Part shown: piece after piece, positions 1-19,649 of the stretch
Layout: every line of letters begins with the position of its first letter
Numbering within the stretch: the first letter of the stretch is position 1
From: Syngnathus acus
Taxonomy: Eukaryota; Chordata; Actinopteri; Syngnathiformes; Syngnathidae
DNA length: 64,000 nt
Direction: 5' to 3'
Assembly (NCBI RefSeq): GCF_901709675.1
Contig: NC_051091.1
Span: 5,304,967 to 5,368,966, forward strand
The notes under the pieces: generated by a model
The model's input: only the letters and a program-made list of their open reading frames with translations
Databases searched by the model: none
Told to the model about the DNA's origin: nothing
Translations under genes and position numbers: made by a program

Positions 1-3000
1 ATCATTCCATTCAGTGTTTACCTGAAGCAGTTTGACATGAGTACAAAAAGTGATCTCTCTCCAATGAGTACCACTATATTCCTATTGGGGGGGGGGACAC
101 TTTGGACCATGCCCGCATTATGTAGTGTCTCTAACTTGGTGATGCTTGACAATTAAAAAAAATTATATATAAATAGAACAAAAGGGGGTAGAAGCAGCAT
201 TGCATGTAGTGTGTACTGAAGATGTCGCCTCTCCTAATTCCCTTCGTCGGACCAAAAACGGGTCGGGATTGACACAGGTGAGGGAGTAGACTTCAGACAG
301 AAGATATGAGGAGAAAGACCGTGGGGGCGGGGCACTGTAGAACTTCAACCACACATATAGTAGAACCAAGTGGGGCTAACACACCTCTCATTGCTCCATC
401 AGCCACTGGAGTTCCTCTGGACACTTCCCTAACGAATTACATGCTCTCCAAGGTTTGCCTTTACAAACCACAGTGGCTTTAAAAAGTCTACACATCCTCT
501 CGAAAAACTTTCAACATGAATGATAGCCTGTAGGGGAACGCAGCTATTACTTGCCAGAAATTCCTGCAGCTCCTTCATCTCATGTGTGAACGTATCTGAC
601 TGATCACATTCAAACTAATCTACACATGCCTCTGAGCATTTCCAACACTGAGATTTCTCCGACAGGTATTTCCAAGGCTTTAGCTGGACCTTGGAACAAA
701 GTGAAGTCAGTCATTATACAAGTACATAAAATATGGCACCATTGTGAGAACTGGAACAGGAGAACTGGACATCTCTGTTAAACGAATGTAAAGACCAGAG
801 AGAGAAGGAAAACACTGAAGGAATTTCTGGCAAGTCATGGCCTAAATATGACAATAATTGACTTGTTTTCTTTCACACACACACACACATACAAAAAAGA
901 TTATCCAGCCATTATATTTTTTCTACATTTCACAAAAATCTGGTCTCATAAATGAGATGTGTAGACATTTCGTTTTCATTCCACTCTCTAAGTATACATG
1001 TCAAGGACAATGCTGCAAAGCGCTTTCTAGCCAGTGAGAGCCCCGTGGGTGTAGTCACAAGATTTCATAAAAACACCACTGGTATTTTGTGTGTTGGTGG
1101 GAACGGAGGGGGCAATGCTTAGTATGAGAAGACAACTGTACAACGACAACAAACAAACTATCAACGACTTCATTAGCTGGACTCTCCCCAAAATCTGTGA
1201 GATATCTCTGAGGTAATCATTGAAGTATGACTCATTAGACAGCAATAAATACCAATATGAATACAAACATTACAAAAGTAAAAACTGAAGCAAATGCTAA
1301 AGCCAAAAAAACAAAAAAAAAAACAAAAGCGCTAAAAGAGGTAGGTTGTTTCTTATTAGGTTGACGACGGCGTACATCCATTGTGGAAAATCTTCGTCTT
1401 AAGAACTACATTTAAGTTGATTCCATTACAATCCCTGTCGTAAAGGCGGGAACGAAAACTCCAAATAGAACGTGTGGGCGGGCGGCGAGACGGCTATCAT
1501 ACCTGCTTTATGGACAGGATTTGTAATGGCAACAGTCATACGGACAAACTTTCAAAAAGAGAAACAAAATAGTATATCTGTAAAGCTTGCTGGTGATAGT
1601 GTACCATGATGTGTATATTACAGGTATTACGGTATGTGATGTCATTCTTGTTGACTAGAACGCTACTATCGCAACAAAGACGGTCGCATGTCATGCGTGG
1701 TGGATCTCCGTTGCAGTAGAATTTACAAGGTCCAGTAATCCAACAAGCACCAACCACATTGTTACAATGGTTTGAAGCAGCTTTGTATGGTGAATATAAA
1801 CAAGAAAACCTCGTGTCAATATGAGCAGATCCATGATATGTACAATGACTCAGAGTCATGAGCGCCAACGTCGACGTTACTTTTGTCCTCTACAATTTTC
1901 CTGCTCGGCTCAGAAATCCTCACCGAAGAACTCACTGACCCTGTTCTCGTTTGGAGGAAAGCCTTCCTATGGCACTTTCGCATTCCCCAAAGTTCCCTAC
2001 TTGGATAAAACACGCGCATATCTACAAAGAAATATTACGACTGCACTGAAAAGAAAAGACCAGCACAAGAAAGCCCTAAAGTTACCTGAATGAAGAATGG
2101 AATATTACATGAAAAAAACAAAATTTGTTTTGAGAGATGGTTGTTTTTTTCTTTTCAGTGTCGCCTTACTACTCCTCTGTACAAGTCAACACTGCATTAC
2201 TATCTTTAACCTACATACAGCAGTAGAAAAAACTTTCCAAAAAAAATAAGTACGCGTGGTGGCCTACTGCCTCCAAGACACTCAATCGTCACTTTTGAGG
2301 ACATGAACTTAGTCCGTATACTGTATCGGAGAAAACCAAAACTGTCGTTACATTAACAGGGAAACATTTTGCAATATATTTCCCGTGCATTTGGATTGGC
2401 ACAAGTCATCAATAGTAGAAGAGTTGGACTTATGCCACAGTGAAAGAGAACGGTCCTGCTGGTGAGTCGGTTTGGGCTGCACAGTTTAAAGCGACAATGC
2501 TCTCCCGATGACAAACGAGGAGCAGCGCGACGGATGCAAGAGTAGCCCTGAGATGATGTCAGTGGAAGCGTCATAAAAGGTCTGGCACAGGAAGCCTGCA
2601 TAGCCAATCACAGGAACTACTTTCGCCCATGTCAGAAACTATTTGACATCACATCGCTACCGGGAAAATAGCTTGAACGCAACGGAACCCCGTGAAAATA
2701 GTCCACGCGTGACAGGAAAGGGAGGATTTGTGATGTGCATGCGGCATACTATCTATCAAGCAATCTACAGATCAGTTTTCTTCGGGCAATTTCATCGTGG
2801 CACCAAATAATACTGCGGCCTCTTAAGTACCAAATGTGACTAATGACTTAATAATCAAACTGGGTCATTCCAAAACTAGTGAGGGTTCATCAGTTGATCA
2901 CAACAAAGTGGAAAATGGCAATATTATGTATTGCATATTTGTTTTGTATATCAATTTAAATACTATTTAGAATTCTCTTGCATTTACATTTAAATCTGTC

Positions 3001-4936
3001 ATCTTCACGACATTTGCTTTACCCTGATAGAAAGTCTTTTTTTTTGCAGTGAGTGTCCTCAATGGGACAAAAAAATTAAATAAATAGATCGATGTTTTCT
3101 TGTAAAATTACAACCTTAATCTGGATGTTGGGGGATACGAATATTCTATTTCTTTAATCATGTATTAACATAAGGGCTTCGATCCTGTACTATTTCACCT
3201 TTTACTCTCAAATGTCCAACGTCACTTATATTACAATGGAATATTTTTTTTTAATCACTCGCATAATAAGAAATTCTCACACATTTTTTCAGTTTCTCAA
3301 CATTAAAACTCCATTCCCATTTTAGTCTTAATACTACAAGTATATTTCTTTCAAACCATAAAATGTTTTTTGTTCTCGTGATACTGTCTTATTTTACGTT
3401 ATTACAATTCAAATGTTTTTCTGTTTTTAACCGGCTTATTTTATGTTATTACAGTTAAAATGTTTGTTTTTTTAGTAGAACCAAATACACAACTTTTCTC
3501 AAAATTCCGATATGAATTATCTAGAGCAGAAACTGTACTCGGAGTTATATTGAGTAATACAAGGCTGAAATTGCATCTCTGGTCACCCTAACACGATGAC
3601 TTTTATGTACTGCATATCTGGTCTTTAGACAAAACAGCCACTAGGGGGGGCAAACTGCACACATGAGCCATCTGGAGGGCCTTTGGGAGGAGTTGCACAC
3701 CAACCACAACCAGTCTCCCCCTCAGCCTAGTTCTCAGACGTTCTAGAAAATTCAGGGTATTATAAGTGCCAAGGTGTGAAGCAACTTGCAAAGTTTCACG
3801 CCCACCGAGCTCATGATATTCCACAGAAGAACAATTCTTGAAATTGTCTTGGGGAAGATACAGGGACATACAAAATAAAATAAACAATTCTGAAGCAATT
3901 ATATCCATTTCTAAGCCAACTCCAAGTATGGTTTGCAGCCATCCATTAACAAGTCAGGTCTCTTACCGGAGCCTTAATTCACTAATCCAGTTAAATTTGG
4001 CATTTAGCCCTTTAAAATCTGTGATATATAGAGTATACAATCTTGAATAAATGGTGATACAACAGTGCTTAGGATACACATGGTAGCAATTAGCTATTTA
4101 CAAGGAATTAACTATATCATTAGAAGGTTTAGGAAAATAAAGAGCGACAAGCCATAATGTTGGCTCGGTTTGATTGACCGTTTGCAGTTAGAAAAAGAAA
4201 AAAAAAAATAGTAGCTAACACATTTAGTGGCTGATTCTCACCTCCAAAAACCAGGCAAACCAAAATTCAATCCACTAAATGACAGACTATACTCTGCAAT
4301 CTAAAGTGAAATACTGACCGTTTTCCTTCATGGGCTGTGAGGTTAGTCAGAAAAAAAAAAAAAAAGATTGTGAGCGTGTCACGCGGCCGCACGCACGTGA
4401 GCTGCAAGATGGTTTTCCGAGATGGTAGAGGACCATACCTTTGGCAAGAGATGAAAGGTTGGTATACATAAATACACACTGCCTTGGAGACAAGCAGATG
4501 ACCATAAAAAATGACAACTTGTAAAGTAATGCAGAGGCACTGATTTCATCCGGTAAAACGTCGTCCGTACTGTATCTAAAGCATCCATAGGAGGTGATAG
4601 TAATATAAAACAGCCCCGGTAAAAAAAAAAGAAAATAAAGAGGTAGCTCAACGGAATGGCTAAATGAATAACTGAGTGTGTTTGTTGTTGTGCACTGTGT
4701 GTGTACACAAAATGTCCTGACATTTGAAGCAGCGTTGATTTTTAAATAGACAAAAAAAATAAACACTGTAAAGAGGCAGAAGTATGCTTAGCTTAAGTTG
4801 TACTGAATGTAGTTCCCTTGTTTACTGTCGCTTAAACATCTGCTTGCTCGCCTTACGGACTCTTGAAAGAGACACGCATCCAGATCATCATCGGCTCCCA
4901 CCCTCCATTTTGTACCCGCACGGGTGCGGTCGCCCC
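1..4936. other. Region downstream of vdr, no gene recognised
   Basis: The right part is presumably vdr 3' UTR. No minus-strand AATAAA was noticed near the stop; an ATTAAA at 3250-3255 is the nearest variant I noted and would give a 1.7-kb UTR. The rest is AT-rich. Reading frames at 1536-1868 (minus, Cys-rich) and 1821-2093 (plus) overlap antisense and match nothing I know. Confidence 0.5.
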
Positions 4937-10775
<5,839 letters not shown>

Positions 10776-12939
10776 TACTGAAAACAGACGGGAGAGGTTA
10801 GATGGAAAATGTGAGAAGTCCCAACAAATTAGGAAACCTGAATAATTCTATTTTTGCCACAAAGGAGAAGAAAAGTGTAACTTTGTGAGAGTCCAATTTT
10901 CAAGTCTTGAAAACACTATCTCTCGATACCTGCCAAACAGCTCCATTAAATATTTGTTCAATAACATTGGCGGTTCATGATGAAATGGTTTTCCTCTCAG
11001 AAGCCAATATTTGTTCACTAAACAGAAAGTTGTTCATTTTGGTGCCAGAATATTCACTTTATTCAATTCCTTATGTTTGTGAAACTAAAGTGTATCTTCA
11101 AGACACACACACGACAGTATCTGCTGCCTATTTTCATAATATCAATTCACCAATTCCTGTCACGTTTCTTCTCCCTGCAAGCCAGATAATGTCCCTTCCA
11201 GAAGCAGGGACCTTAACTTTCCAGTTTGTCCTTTGTAGGGTGGACTAAGGATTTTGTAAGGCAAACTGAGAGTTGATCTCGTCTGGAAAAGGATTTACCG
11301 CAATACGCAACAAGTGGAAAAATTCCTGTTCAACTCCAAAAAATGTGCGCTATATTTGTTTGCCCTTAGCGCTTGGGCATCTATTTCAATAAATGGCCTC
11401 GCGAAGGGGACAAAAAAAACCATGTCACCAAGAGGCCAGCATCCTCAAAAACAAACACGCACTGTCCTTGCCACAAAGCGCCTTTCTTACTATTTTCTTC
11501 GCTTCTACTGCAGAGTCAAAGCGGGACAGATGGCGGGAGGAAATGGCGAGTCAAGGGAAAGTAGGATGCAAACCTCAACAAAGTCACGAATGAACCGCGG
11601 CTGGGCGGGGGCCAGCATGAAAATGTTTGGACCCATCGCTCCATTATCGAGTCATGTTATTTTCAACTTGTGAATATCACCAGACCGTTTCTTCTTGTGC
11701 CACACCCATATGCAGACATGTTGACTAAAGCATATAAAGAATACTACAAAAGTTGGATACATAAAATTCTTACTGCTCCGGGCCTCACGCGGCCATCGGT
11801 GCCTTGCAGCATCACAAGATATCAACAATAATGGAAGTGTGTGGAAAGAGTGGAAAAGGCACACCTTCACATTGCCTCAGCTACAAATATTTGTCGGGGG
11901 GGGGGGAGCAAAAACACGCAACAGAATGACAATAGACGACTGACAGGCTGTTGACAGAAAAAGGCTGTTGGACCTCCTGCAAAACATGAGCTCAGGCCTG
12001 TTAATGGAAACACAAATCGGACTTTCTAATTATACAGGAAAGAGACACGCGGACATGACGGCTTAATATGTTGAAACAAATTCAATGTTATTTCACACTG
12101 GCAAGGTGGCGCTTTTTTTTACTGCTGCTTCTCTTACCGTGTTGTTTTTCTCCCAGCCAACCCCTTCACTCACCACTTTTAAGAACAAAGGTCAACAGAA
12201 GCAGTCATCCTATCGGCCACGTTGCAGAGATTTTAAGGTCATCTTTTCGCAGTGGGGTACATGTCACACAAGACTTGATCAACAAACGCCGCAGCTAGCA
12301 TTCTAATAAAGGCCGCGTCATGATTGGCAGTTGCGCCACTACTTCAACAAAAAACACTGGCAACGCAAAAATAATATGCTCATAATAGTGGTAAATAAAA
12401 ATCTGACTCCGACACTAATTAGTATTTAAAAAATATTTGAATATGGATTTTCTGGACTGACTCACCATAACTGACAAAATACAACGGCAAATTATTCACG
12501 ATTCAAAAAACAGCCTCTCTATCAAATCGTGCCCTCCATTTTGATTGACCCAAAATATTCTCACCAAATGGTTTGCTTTACAACACCATCGAGGTACGAT
12601 GCTTCAAACGATATATTTGCATTTTATTTTATACGTACACTCATGCTCCACTGAAGTAGTTCATGGCGCGCTACATAATAAATAAAATGAAAAATCATGT
12701 GCAAGTCAGCAACTCCCAGCAGGCACACTCATTCACCTTCCGATATCACTGACTAATGAGTGAAATCCGCCCTCTGCGGTTCCATTGAGCCTTGACAGGC
12801 CATTACACTCAACACACGCTTTGTATTGAGAGGGGGCTCTAAATAATTCATCAGGTTATTAGACCAGATCTGTACTCATTCCAGTTTCAGACACGCAGTA
12901 CGACAAACAGCTCGGAGCGACGGCTTTCCGCTGACTTAC

Positions 12940-13060
12940 CTCACTTGAATAATACGCACTGTGTTTTCCACTATCGGCGGCATCAATCACACTTGTGTCG
13001 CAATAAGGACGACGCTGCTCACGGGCCGATTTGTTTGTGTTCTGACAGGTATGTTTTTTT
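12940..13060 (-). other. Possible alternative vdr 5' exon (strong donor, unclear 5' edge)
   Basis: A near-consensus donor (GTGAG|GTAAGTCAGC, GT at 12938-12939) lies 2.2 kb upstream of the vdr ATG exon on the minus strand. The upstream boundary is uncertain: possible acceptors lie near 13046 and 13090, or the exon could start at its own promoter. The right-hand coordinate is approximate. Confidence 0.25.
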
Positions 13061-16000
13061 TCTTTACACCTCCTGGTCGGCTTGTCCGAGCTGCTGTGTC
13101 ACTGAATGAAACATTTGCAGACTGTACTGTCTTAGTGTGCATTTCTTTGTCACTTATATAAAGGTTATTTTAGCAAAAACCTCAATCGATTGTCAAGTGG
13201 TTTTACTGGTGCAGTGCAGCAAAAATGGATCCTGGCACCAGAAGTCACCTCGTGCCCTGAAGCAAAATGATCAGTTTGGGGAAACGCCCTTGTAATCGAC
13301 TGGCACCAATCCATGCTGCATCGCCGCTCCCAATAGCAGGTAAATTCGAATATTTCTTCTCTGGAGTCATAACGATAAAGGAGCTTCCTCCAGTACGGAG
13401 TTGAACAGACCACATGCAGTGCGGCAATAAAACAGACAGAATTATACATCACGTGAAGTGGAGAGCCACATGACAAGTCCAAGTGAGTATAATCTTGCAC
13501 CAGCAGAACATTTATGACTGCTACACGGTACAGAGTTTGTCAAATAGTCCGATCCTCAAAGTTGCGGTTTACTTCATGTGCTCTCGTTTTCCAAACACTG
13601 GTCAGAGTACAAGATTGATTTCGTTGCGCTACCCCCCGAGTGACCCATTATATCACGTAAGCGCAAACATATCCAGTATGCTGAAGAGAAATGACAAATA
13701 TTTATGGTCATATTCAAAGCAGAGGTTTATTTAAGCGCGCTTGCCTTGAGCAATCCTCGCACGGTGTCGCCATTGACAACCTCACAATACTTCTAACACT
13801 GCCTATGTTACAATTGGTGACAATCTCGCCTCGCCACGCAGACGTTTCTCATCTCCTTTCCTTCTGAATGGCCGTTTGCTGCAGTCAGGCGGGCACGGCA
13901 TCAACCCACAGGAAAGCATCGTAGGTGCGGTGCAGAAGGGGAGCGATTTATGAGGGAAGCGGGCCAGAGAAGAAGGAAGCGGAGGGAGCGCGGGAGGGAG
14001 GGATGGGAGCTGTGAAAGTATACATAGATCCGGCCAATGAAAAAGGGAGTGACCTCCATGTGACTTTCGGGGTCACCAAGCCCAAGTGTGCCCTTCTGCA
14101 GCGAGAAAGGGAGGACTCGTCTTAAGCCTTGGCACGGAGAGACACGTGCCAGACAAGACATCAACACAAAAATGTCTGTTTTAGAAATCTCAAAAGCCGG
14201 CTAAATATACACATTCGTGGGACACTTGAATTACAGGCTAAATATAAAAGTGTCTCATCCCTGTTGGCTGCTCATCTTGGGAAGCATCAAGGGGAAAAAG
14301 TGATTTACTTTGCTTGGTGGAGTCACATTTTAGTACGTTAGTACTGTTACAGAGCAAACCTGACAAAGATTCTCCATGTGTAAATTGATGTGTTTATTTT
14401 GGGAAGTGGGCTGAACCTATTGATGAAAGACATAAAAAAAACGGAAAGCTATCAGGACAAGACAAGAGCTGTTTCTCTATTTGTCCTTCTGATGTTCCGT
14501 TCTTAATTGGCAACTTGCCCCAATTACTCATTGGGTGTGTCCATTTGACGAAATGAATGCCACATCTCAAATATATGTACCATAGATGCTTCCCATACCA
14601 CAAACCGCTCATTTCTAGTGGGTGTTTATGTGAGCGATTGAAAATAAAAAGCCGCTAAACTTTTGGGGGGTTATTGGAATTTCCTTTGCCTGCAAACAAC
14701 CAAATTAGCCGAGTCAGTAGAGGTGCTACTTGAGGCAGTGCAATGATTGATGGTTGGAATTTAAATAACTGCTTAAGAATTTCGCTCCGATTTACTCAAT
14801 GTCCAGAAAAGGGTTTGTCAAATTTAAAAAGAATATTAGAACTTCAGCCATCGAGATCATCAAGTCTAATCAACTGCGTAGTGCCAAACTTTATAGCATG
14901 AGACAATAACAGACTCTAACAATAAGCTTAAAAGGTTTTCTTTTGAAACGTGGTAATAGCGGCTACACAAATAGTGCAATATCATAGAAATATAAAAATT
15001 CAGAGGATTGGGTTGCTGGACAGCTGATCTGAATGAGTATGCAGCACGTTCACCTTGAGCTGAGCCAGGACAATTACTTCATTATTGAAGCCTCAATGTC
15101 AAAACACCATGGCAACAGAGAAAAACATATCAGGTTACTTTTCCCCCTTTTCAAAATGGAAATGTTTGCGCTGGCGTGTCGTGACTAAAAAAAATATCGT
15201 AGGTGAAAAGGCGCTGCAGTAAATAATGTTCGATTTTCATTTAGGTGCAATCCATCGTTGCGTAAAAGAATTTGGAAGCAGTTTAAAATGAAATTACATA
15301 ATTGAGATGCACAAGGCATTCTTTGCTCAGCCTGGATTGGACCTCAATCAGATTTGAGTTTTACTGATCGACTCATAAAGTTAGTTTTGAGGTTTGTTTC
15401 TTCACAAATGCAAACACACTTTTTGATACTTTTGATAATGTAGCTTGGCAGGCCAGATTAATCAAATGAACCAGCTGTTTGTGGCTTTTCCCATCTCGGA
15501 ATTACTCATTTGAGTCTGAGTGGCAGTGTGTCCATCATAATCTATTAAAGGATAAAATATTGAGCACACACATATGATTTGCACATCAGCTACTTGCACT
15601 CCCGACTGAGGAATGCACCTTTGATTTTTCTTACAGGTTTGTGCTCGGCAATGATCACCATTCCGGTTAACGACCGCTTAACAGCGACTTCCCACCGGCA
15701 GGCAAACTGCTGCTTTTATGCAGTATGCTCACCGTCACTGCCGCACAAAAGCAAAAATGTGCATGCAATGTACGATGCACAAGGTTTGCACTGATGTCAC
15801 CTGATGTTATCTCGTTACAAGCACACACACACACACAAACACAAGACCAAATAAGAACCACCCAGATGTTAACACTAACTTCCATCAAATTCAAAATATT
15901 TAAGGCAGTACACCCAGAGCACTAAAACATGCAGAAGAGGGATTGTCAAGTGGTAAATTCAAGAATAAAAAAAATTTGGCATCACAGCCCAAGAATGCCA

Positions 16001-17177
16001 GCAATGAACTTTGATACCACATCCCACCACATCGAAGCCAGAATGTCACCTAAAACAGACATGAAGCATCTCCGACAGTCTAATCAGCATCCACCATTCA
16101 GCCAACAAATGGGCCTGAAGGTGTCCTCGAAAAGTACTGTGGAAGGGGACGGATTGCAATAAAATATAAAGGAAAAAAGTTGTGGCGCGAGAGAAGGGAG
16201 CAAAACGTAGGTGAAAATGTTTTAGCGCATACCTCGGGCGGGTCACCGCGAGTACAGAAGATACATAAAACAAATCAGATCTGGAATGACCCGGGTTACT
16301 CAGAAGTACACCACAATGGAAACGTATGGACTTTTATGTTACAGCACAGCCACCACAAAAAAAAAACAAGGAGCAGGCGGGATGACGTGCGCAACAAAAA
16401 CGGATATTTACAATAATGGAAGTTAATGCTTAGGTCTCCGGAGAGCACATGAATGAAGGAGAACAATCGGAGCAAACCACAACAACACCGTCAATAAAGA
16501 GGTTTGCAATGCGGCAAAACAACTGGCGGAGTCGACTAGTCCAGTCCTGTCCCTTTTCTTCCTTCTCTCATGCGCGCCCTTGGTCTATCATGCTTTTTTT
16601 TCTTTCTTCTTCCTACGATCTCTGGGACTATGTTACAACAGCAGTAACAGCACATGACAAGGTGACCTGTGCCCCACACAGGAATGGGCTAAACTGGGTT
16701 GGAAGGGGCGGGGGTGCCGTGTCCAACATCTATGGTATATTGCTCCCCTACTCAGGCCCCTATTGCTGGCCAGCAAAGGGAGGGAGAGAGAGAGGTAGTG
16801 ACGGCAACCTGCCCCTTATGCTGGGCCCCTTGCTGGACTCTAGAGAGGGGGAAAGGCAGAGAGAAGCCCACTCAAACACACGTCGAGAGTCCTGTTTATG
16901 TCTTTGCTGAATTTGACAGGGAATGCGTATTCTCAAGCACACGGGTCATGCAAGGAGATAACTGCTCAGCTCATAAATGCGCTGAAACCAATCTTATATA
17001 AGTGTCAAAAACGCTCCTGAAAATTGTCAATGATTACGAATGATGACCAAGTGGGTTGAACATAAATTGAATACCTGAGCCAAACGATTATGGGGAAGAT
17101 CACAAGAAAAATTCGTTTGCAGATGTCATATGTGAATGCTTCGGGGGAAAACAATAAAAATGGTCATTTTTAGCAAG

Positions 17178-17503
17178 TTAAAGGGACAGTCAAGTATGAA
17201 AAATCATTCATATTCTAAACACCCACATTAGTCTAAACACTTTTGTGGAATACGACTTCCACCCGTTTCCGATTTATCTCAGGTGGCGGCCATTCTGCCA
17301 ATTGCTAGCAACTGAAAATGACATCACAAGTCCCTCAGGGCTCATGTGACAACTCTCACATCTGACCTGTTTTCTGGGTTTGGTCATGTGACATGCGCTG
17401 AAGCACCATGATGTCATTTTCCATCAATAGCAATTGATAAAATGTCCGCCCCCTATAGAATAGAGTTTTAACTTTTTTTTTTTACTTGACTTCCTCTTTT
17501 AAG
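17178..17503. mobile_element. MITE-like foldback element, about 320 bp, probable TTAA target duplication
   Basis: The ends are inverted repeats: 17180-17196 reads AAAGGGACAGTCAAGTA, and the reverse complement of 17483-17499 reads AAAGAGGAAGTCAAGTA. Inside, the segment near 17282-17330 (GGCGGCCATT...GAAAATGACATCAC) is an imperfect inverted copy of 17411-17453. TTAA abuts both ends. There is no transposase. The structure fits a non-autonomous piggyBac-like DNA element; the family is inferred, not matched. Confidence 0.6.
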
Positions 17504-18798
17504 AAAATGACAAGACAATTATTCAATGTATATGGAGTCCTTTTTGCTTTCCAAGAAGTATTCATTCTGCTTGAACAGCTGTCCATCACCAACATATATA
17601 TGTGTTTGGCCTACAAACCATCAGCCACAGGAGTTAACCACGAACCCGCAGACATCAGGGTGAACTTACGACTTCATTAGTTACAAAGGCAACTGAACAT
17701 ATGTGGCACGTAGAGACAAGTGGCTCTTAACGGTACAACGAACCCCTTTATATGTTACACGTGAGGAGGAAGCCAGCAATTACTACGGCCACGAAAGGGG
17801 GGGGGGGGGGCATCACTGCATGATATCTAATGGGCTGTACCTTCCCCACCACACGCACGCACATCCAACACAGAACTTCATAAACAACATGATGTAAATA
17901 CATTTCATAAAGGAAACAATTATTTCTTAAGTTGACTTTGACGGGTTACATCGAGGAAATAGTATCAAGGGAATTTTCGCACTGAAGGAATGAAGTAGCG
18001 GATATCGAAATAACATTGTGCATGCTATAAAACAGGTGTGGAATGCTAAGAAACAGATAAATTGTGAGAAATGAAGTACAATCAATGGAAGGGGTAGTAA
18101 TGAGAACAATTAGTGCCTTAATGGAGAGGGGGAGACAGGCTCTTGGTAATAAATTTAGATGAGGTTTTTGTTGTTGTTTCACCATTTTGACATGATAATA
18201 AAGTGCTCACAGACTATGGAAATGAAATGTTGGGATGTACAAACCAAACAATTATTATTTGTATATTAAATTTCATTAAATTATATTGTTTCAATAAACC
18301 TAACCTAAAAGGTTGGAGAAAATAATTATTAAGAGAAAGTGTCCAAAACGTACAGAAAGAGACATCAATAACGACTGATCAGATAATTGATTGCTAATTT
18401 TCCCTGCCATTGTCCATAAATAAAATGCAGTCAACCACCCATGCCTACTTGGGATGATTAATTTATCGCTATACAGGACATCCATCAGAAGCAAAAGACA
18501 GCGAAATGATTGACCGTCGAGGGCATTTTTGAAGAATTTAACAGCTATTTGCGAAACACATTTCAATACTGCCTTGATAGCAAATCCAAGCACACAATAT
18601 CTTCCCAATGTCCATTTTACTTGGATGGTTATTTCCTATTTATATAATAAGTATGTGACATTACATGAGAGAAGTAATTCTGCCTTCAGGGATATTTTTT
18701 CCAGGAGTGGGCATTTTTCAAAGCAGAAAAAAAAATCAGTGAGCACCGCTGCATATTACGTGGCTAGCTTTGGCTTATGTGTGATAGAAATGGCTCAC

Positions 18799-18872
18799 CT
18801 GAGGATTTGGCATGCCCTTGAACACTGGCTGAGACTTGAAAGCTTTCCTCCGTTTATCCCAAGATGTTAATC
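18799..18872 (-). other. Candidate 5' non-coding exon of vdr (74 bp)
   Basis: On the minus strand an acceptor (TTGAACAG) and a strong donor (CCTCAG|GTGAGC) bracket 74 bp. It lies upstream of the vdr ATG exon in the same orientation, where VDR genes normally carry untranslated exons. It is an inference from splice signals alone; the polypyrimidine tract is only moderate. Confidence 0.45.
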
Positions 18873-19136
18873 CTGTTCAATAGAAAAGCAAAAAGGCATG
18901 TGGCAAGTCAGTGGAAGGGGGCCTTCACCCTCGGACCTGACCAACAATTATGTAACGCAGAAACATCAACCCAAACATAACATGTCATCCGAAGTTGCGC
19001 AACGTTACTGATCGACATCGACAAGTTTAGGAGACGGGACTGGCGTTCAAATGAAGCTGTCATAAGGAAGAGACATTTCCAAAAGTCACAGTCTGGACTT
19101 TAGCACGTTGCTCTTGTGCAATGCGAGTTTTCATAC

Positions 19137-19640
19137 CTTAACAGTTGAACACAACTTTCCCCCCCCCATTAAGCCCCGAGTTGCTTTTGATCTTCTTCAC
19201 ACGCAGTCTTCGTGCGTGCCCGATCCCATGTTGACGACGTGGTTTCTTTCGAGACGAGACGACTGTGTTTTGCAAATCTTAGGAATGTGGGGAAAAGTCG
19301 TCCGCCCTTCCAGACGTCGGACTCGCACGCGGCGGCGCTGGTAGTGGCTAGCGCTGTTTAGCGTGGTTAGCAGGCTGCCTTTAACCCTCAAACGCGGAGC
19401 AACTTCGAGCAGATCGTTTAAGCGGTGCCGAGCGGGTCAAACGCTGAACGGGAAAGCTGCTCGATAAAGCACAAACGCTTTCACCTTTGTAGAAGAAATT
19501 CACACCTACTGTAGTACGACGACATATATCCTTAGCGCTTCTGTAACCAAATAGATGGCCATTACTTTTTGTTATGCACCGCCTCCTCCTTGGAGCCTCT
19601 ACGGGAAAGAGGGATTTCCTCCCCGCCCACATAATGCTTG
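19137..19640 (-). promoter_or_regulatory. Candidate vdr first exon and CpG-rich promoter
   Basis: This stretch is far richer in CpG than the flanking DNA and ends, on the minus strand, at a good donor (GTTAAG|GTATGA, at 19135-19136). An inverted CCAAT box lies just upstream at about 19646 (gccaatcacgtg). I infer a non-coding first exon that splices to 18799-18872 and then to the ATG exon at 10777. A 10-codon upstream ORF (ATG at 19227-19229, stop at 19197-19199) would sit in this leader. The transcription start is not resolved, and the island could also drive a plus-strand transcript that I do not recognise. Confidence 0.45.
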
Positions 19641-19649
19641 TAGCCAATC

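Larger units (their letters stand above)
10778..18798. other. vdr 5' intron, no recognised gene
   Basis: This is about 8 kb between the ATG exon and the proximal candidate leader exon. It holds the MITE at 17180-17499, poly-G tracts (11896-11906, 17797-17810), short CA runs near 15822 and a purine-rich patch near 13940-14010. Long reading frames here have no recognisable domain and no exon context. Confidence 0.6.

Noticed and set aside
1536-1868. Cys-rich minus-strand frame of 110 codons
   Set aside because: No signal peptide, no recognisable domain and no supporting splice or promoter context; a plus-strand frame overlaps its end antisense.
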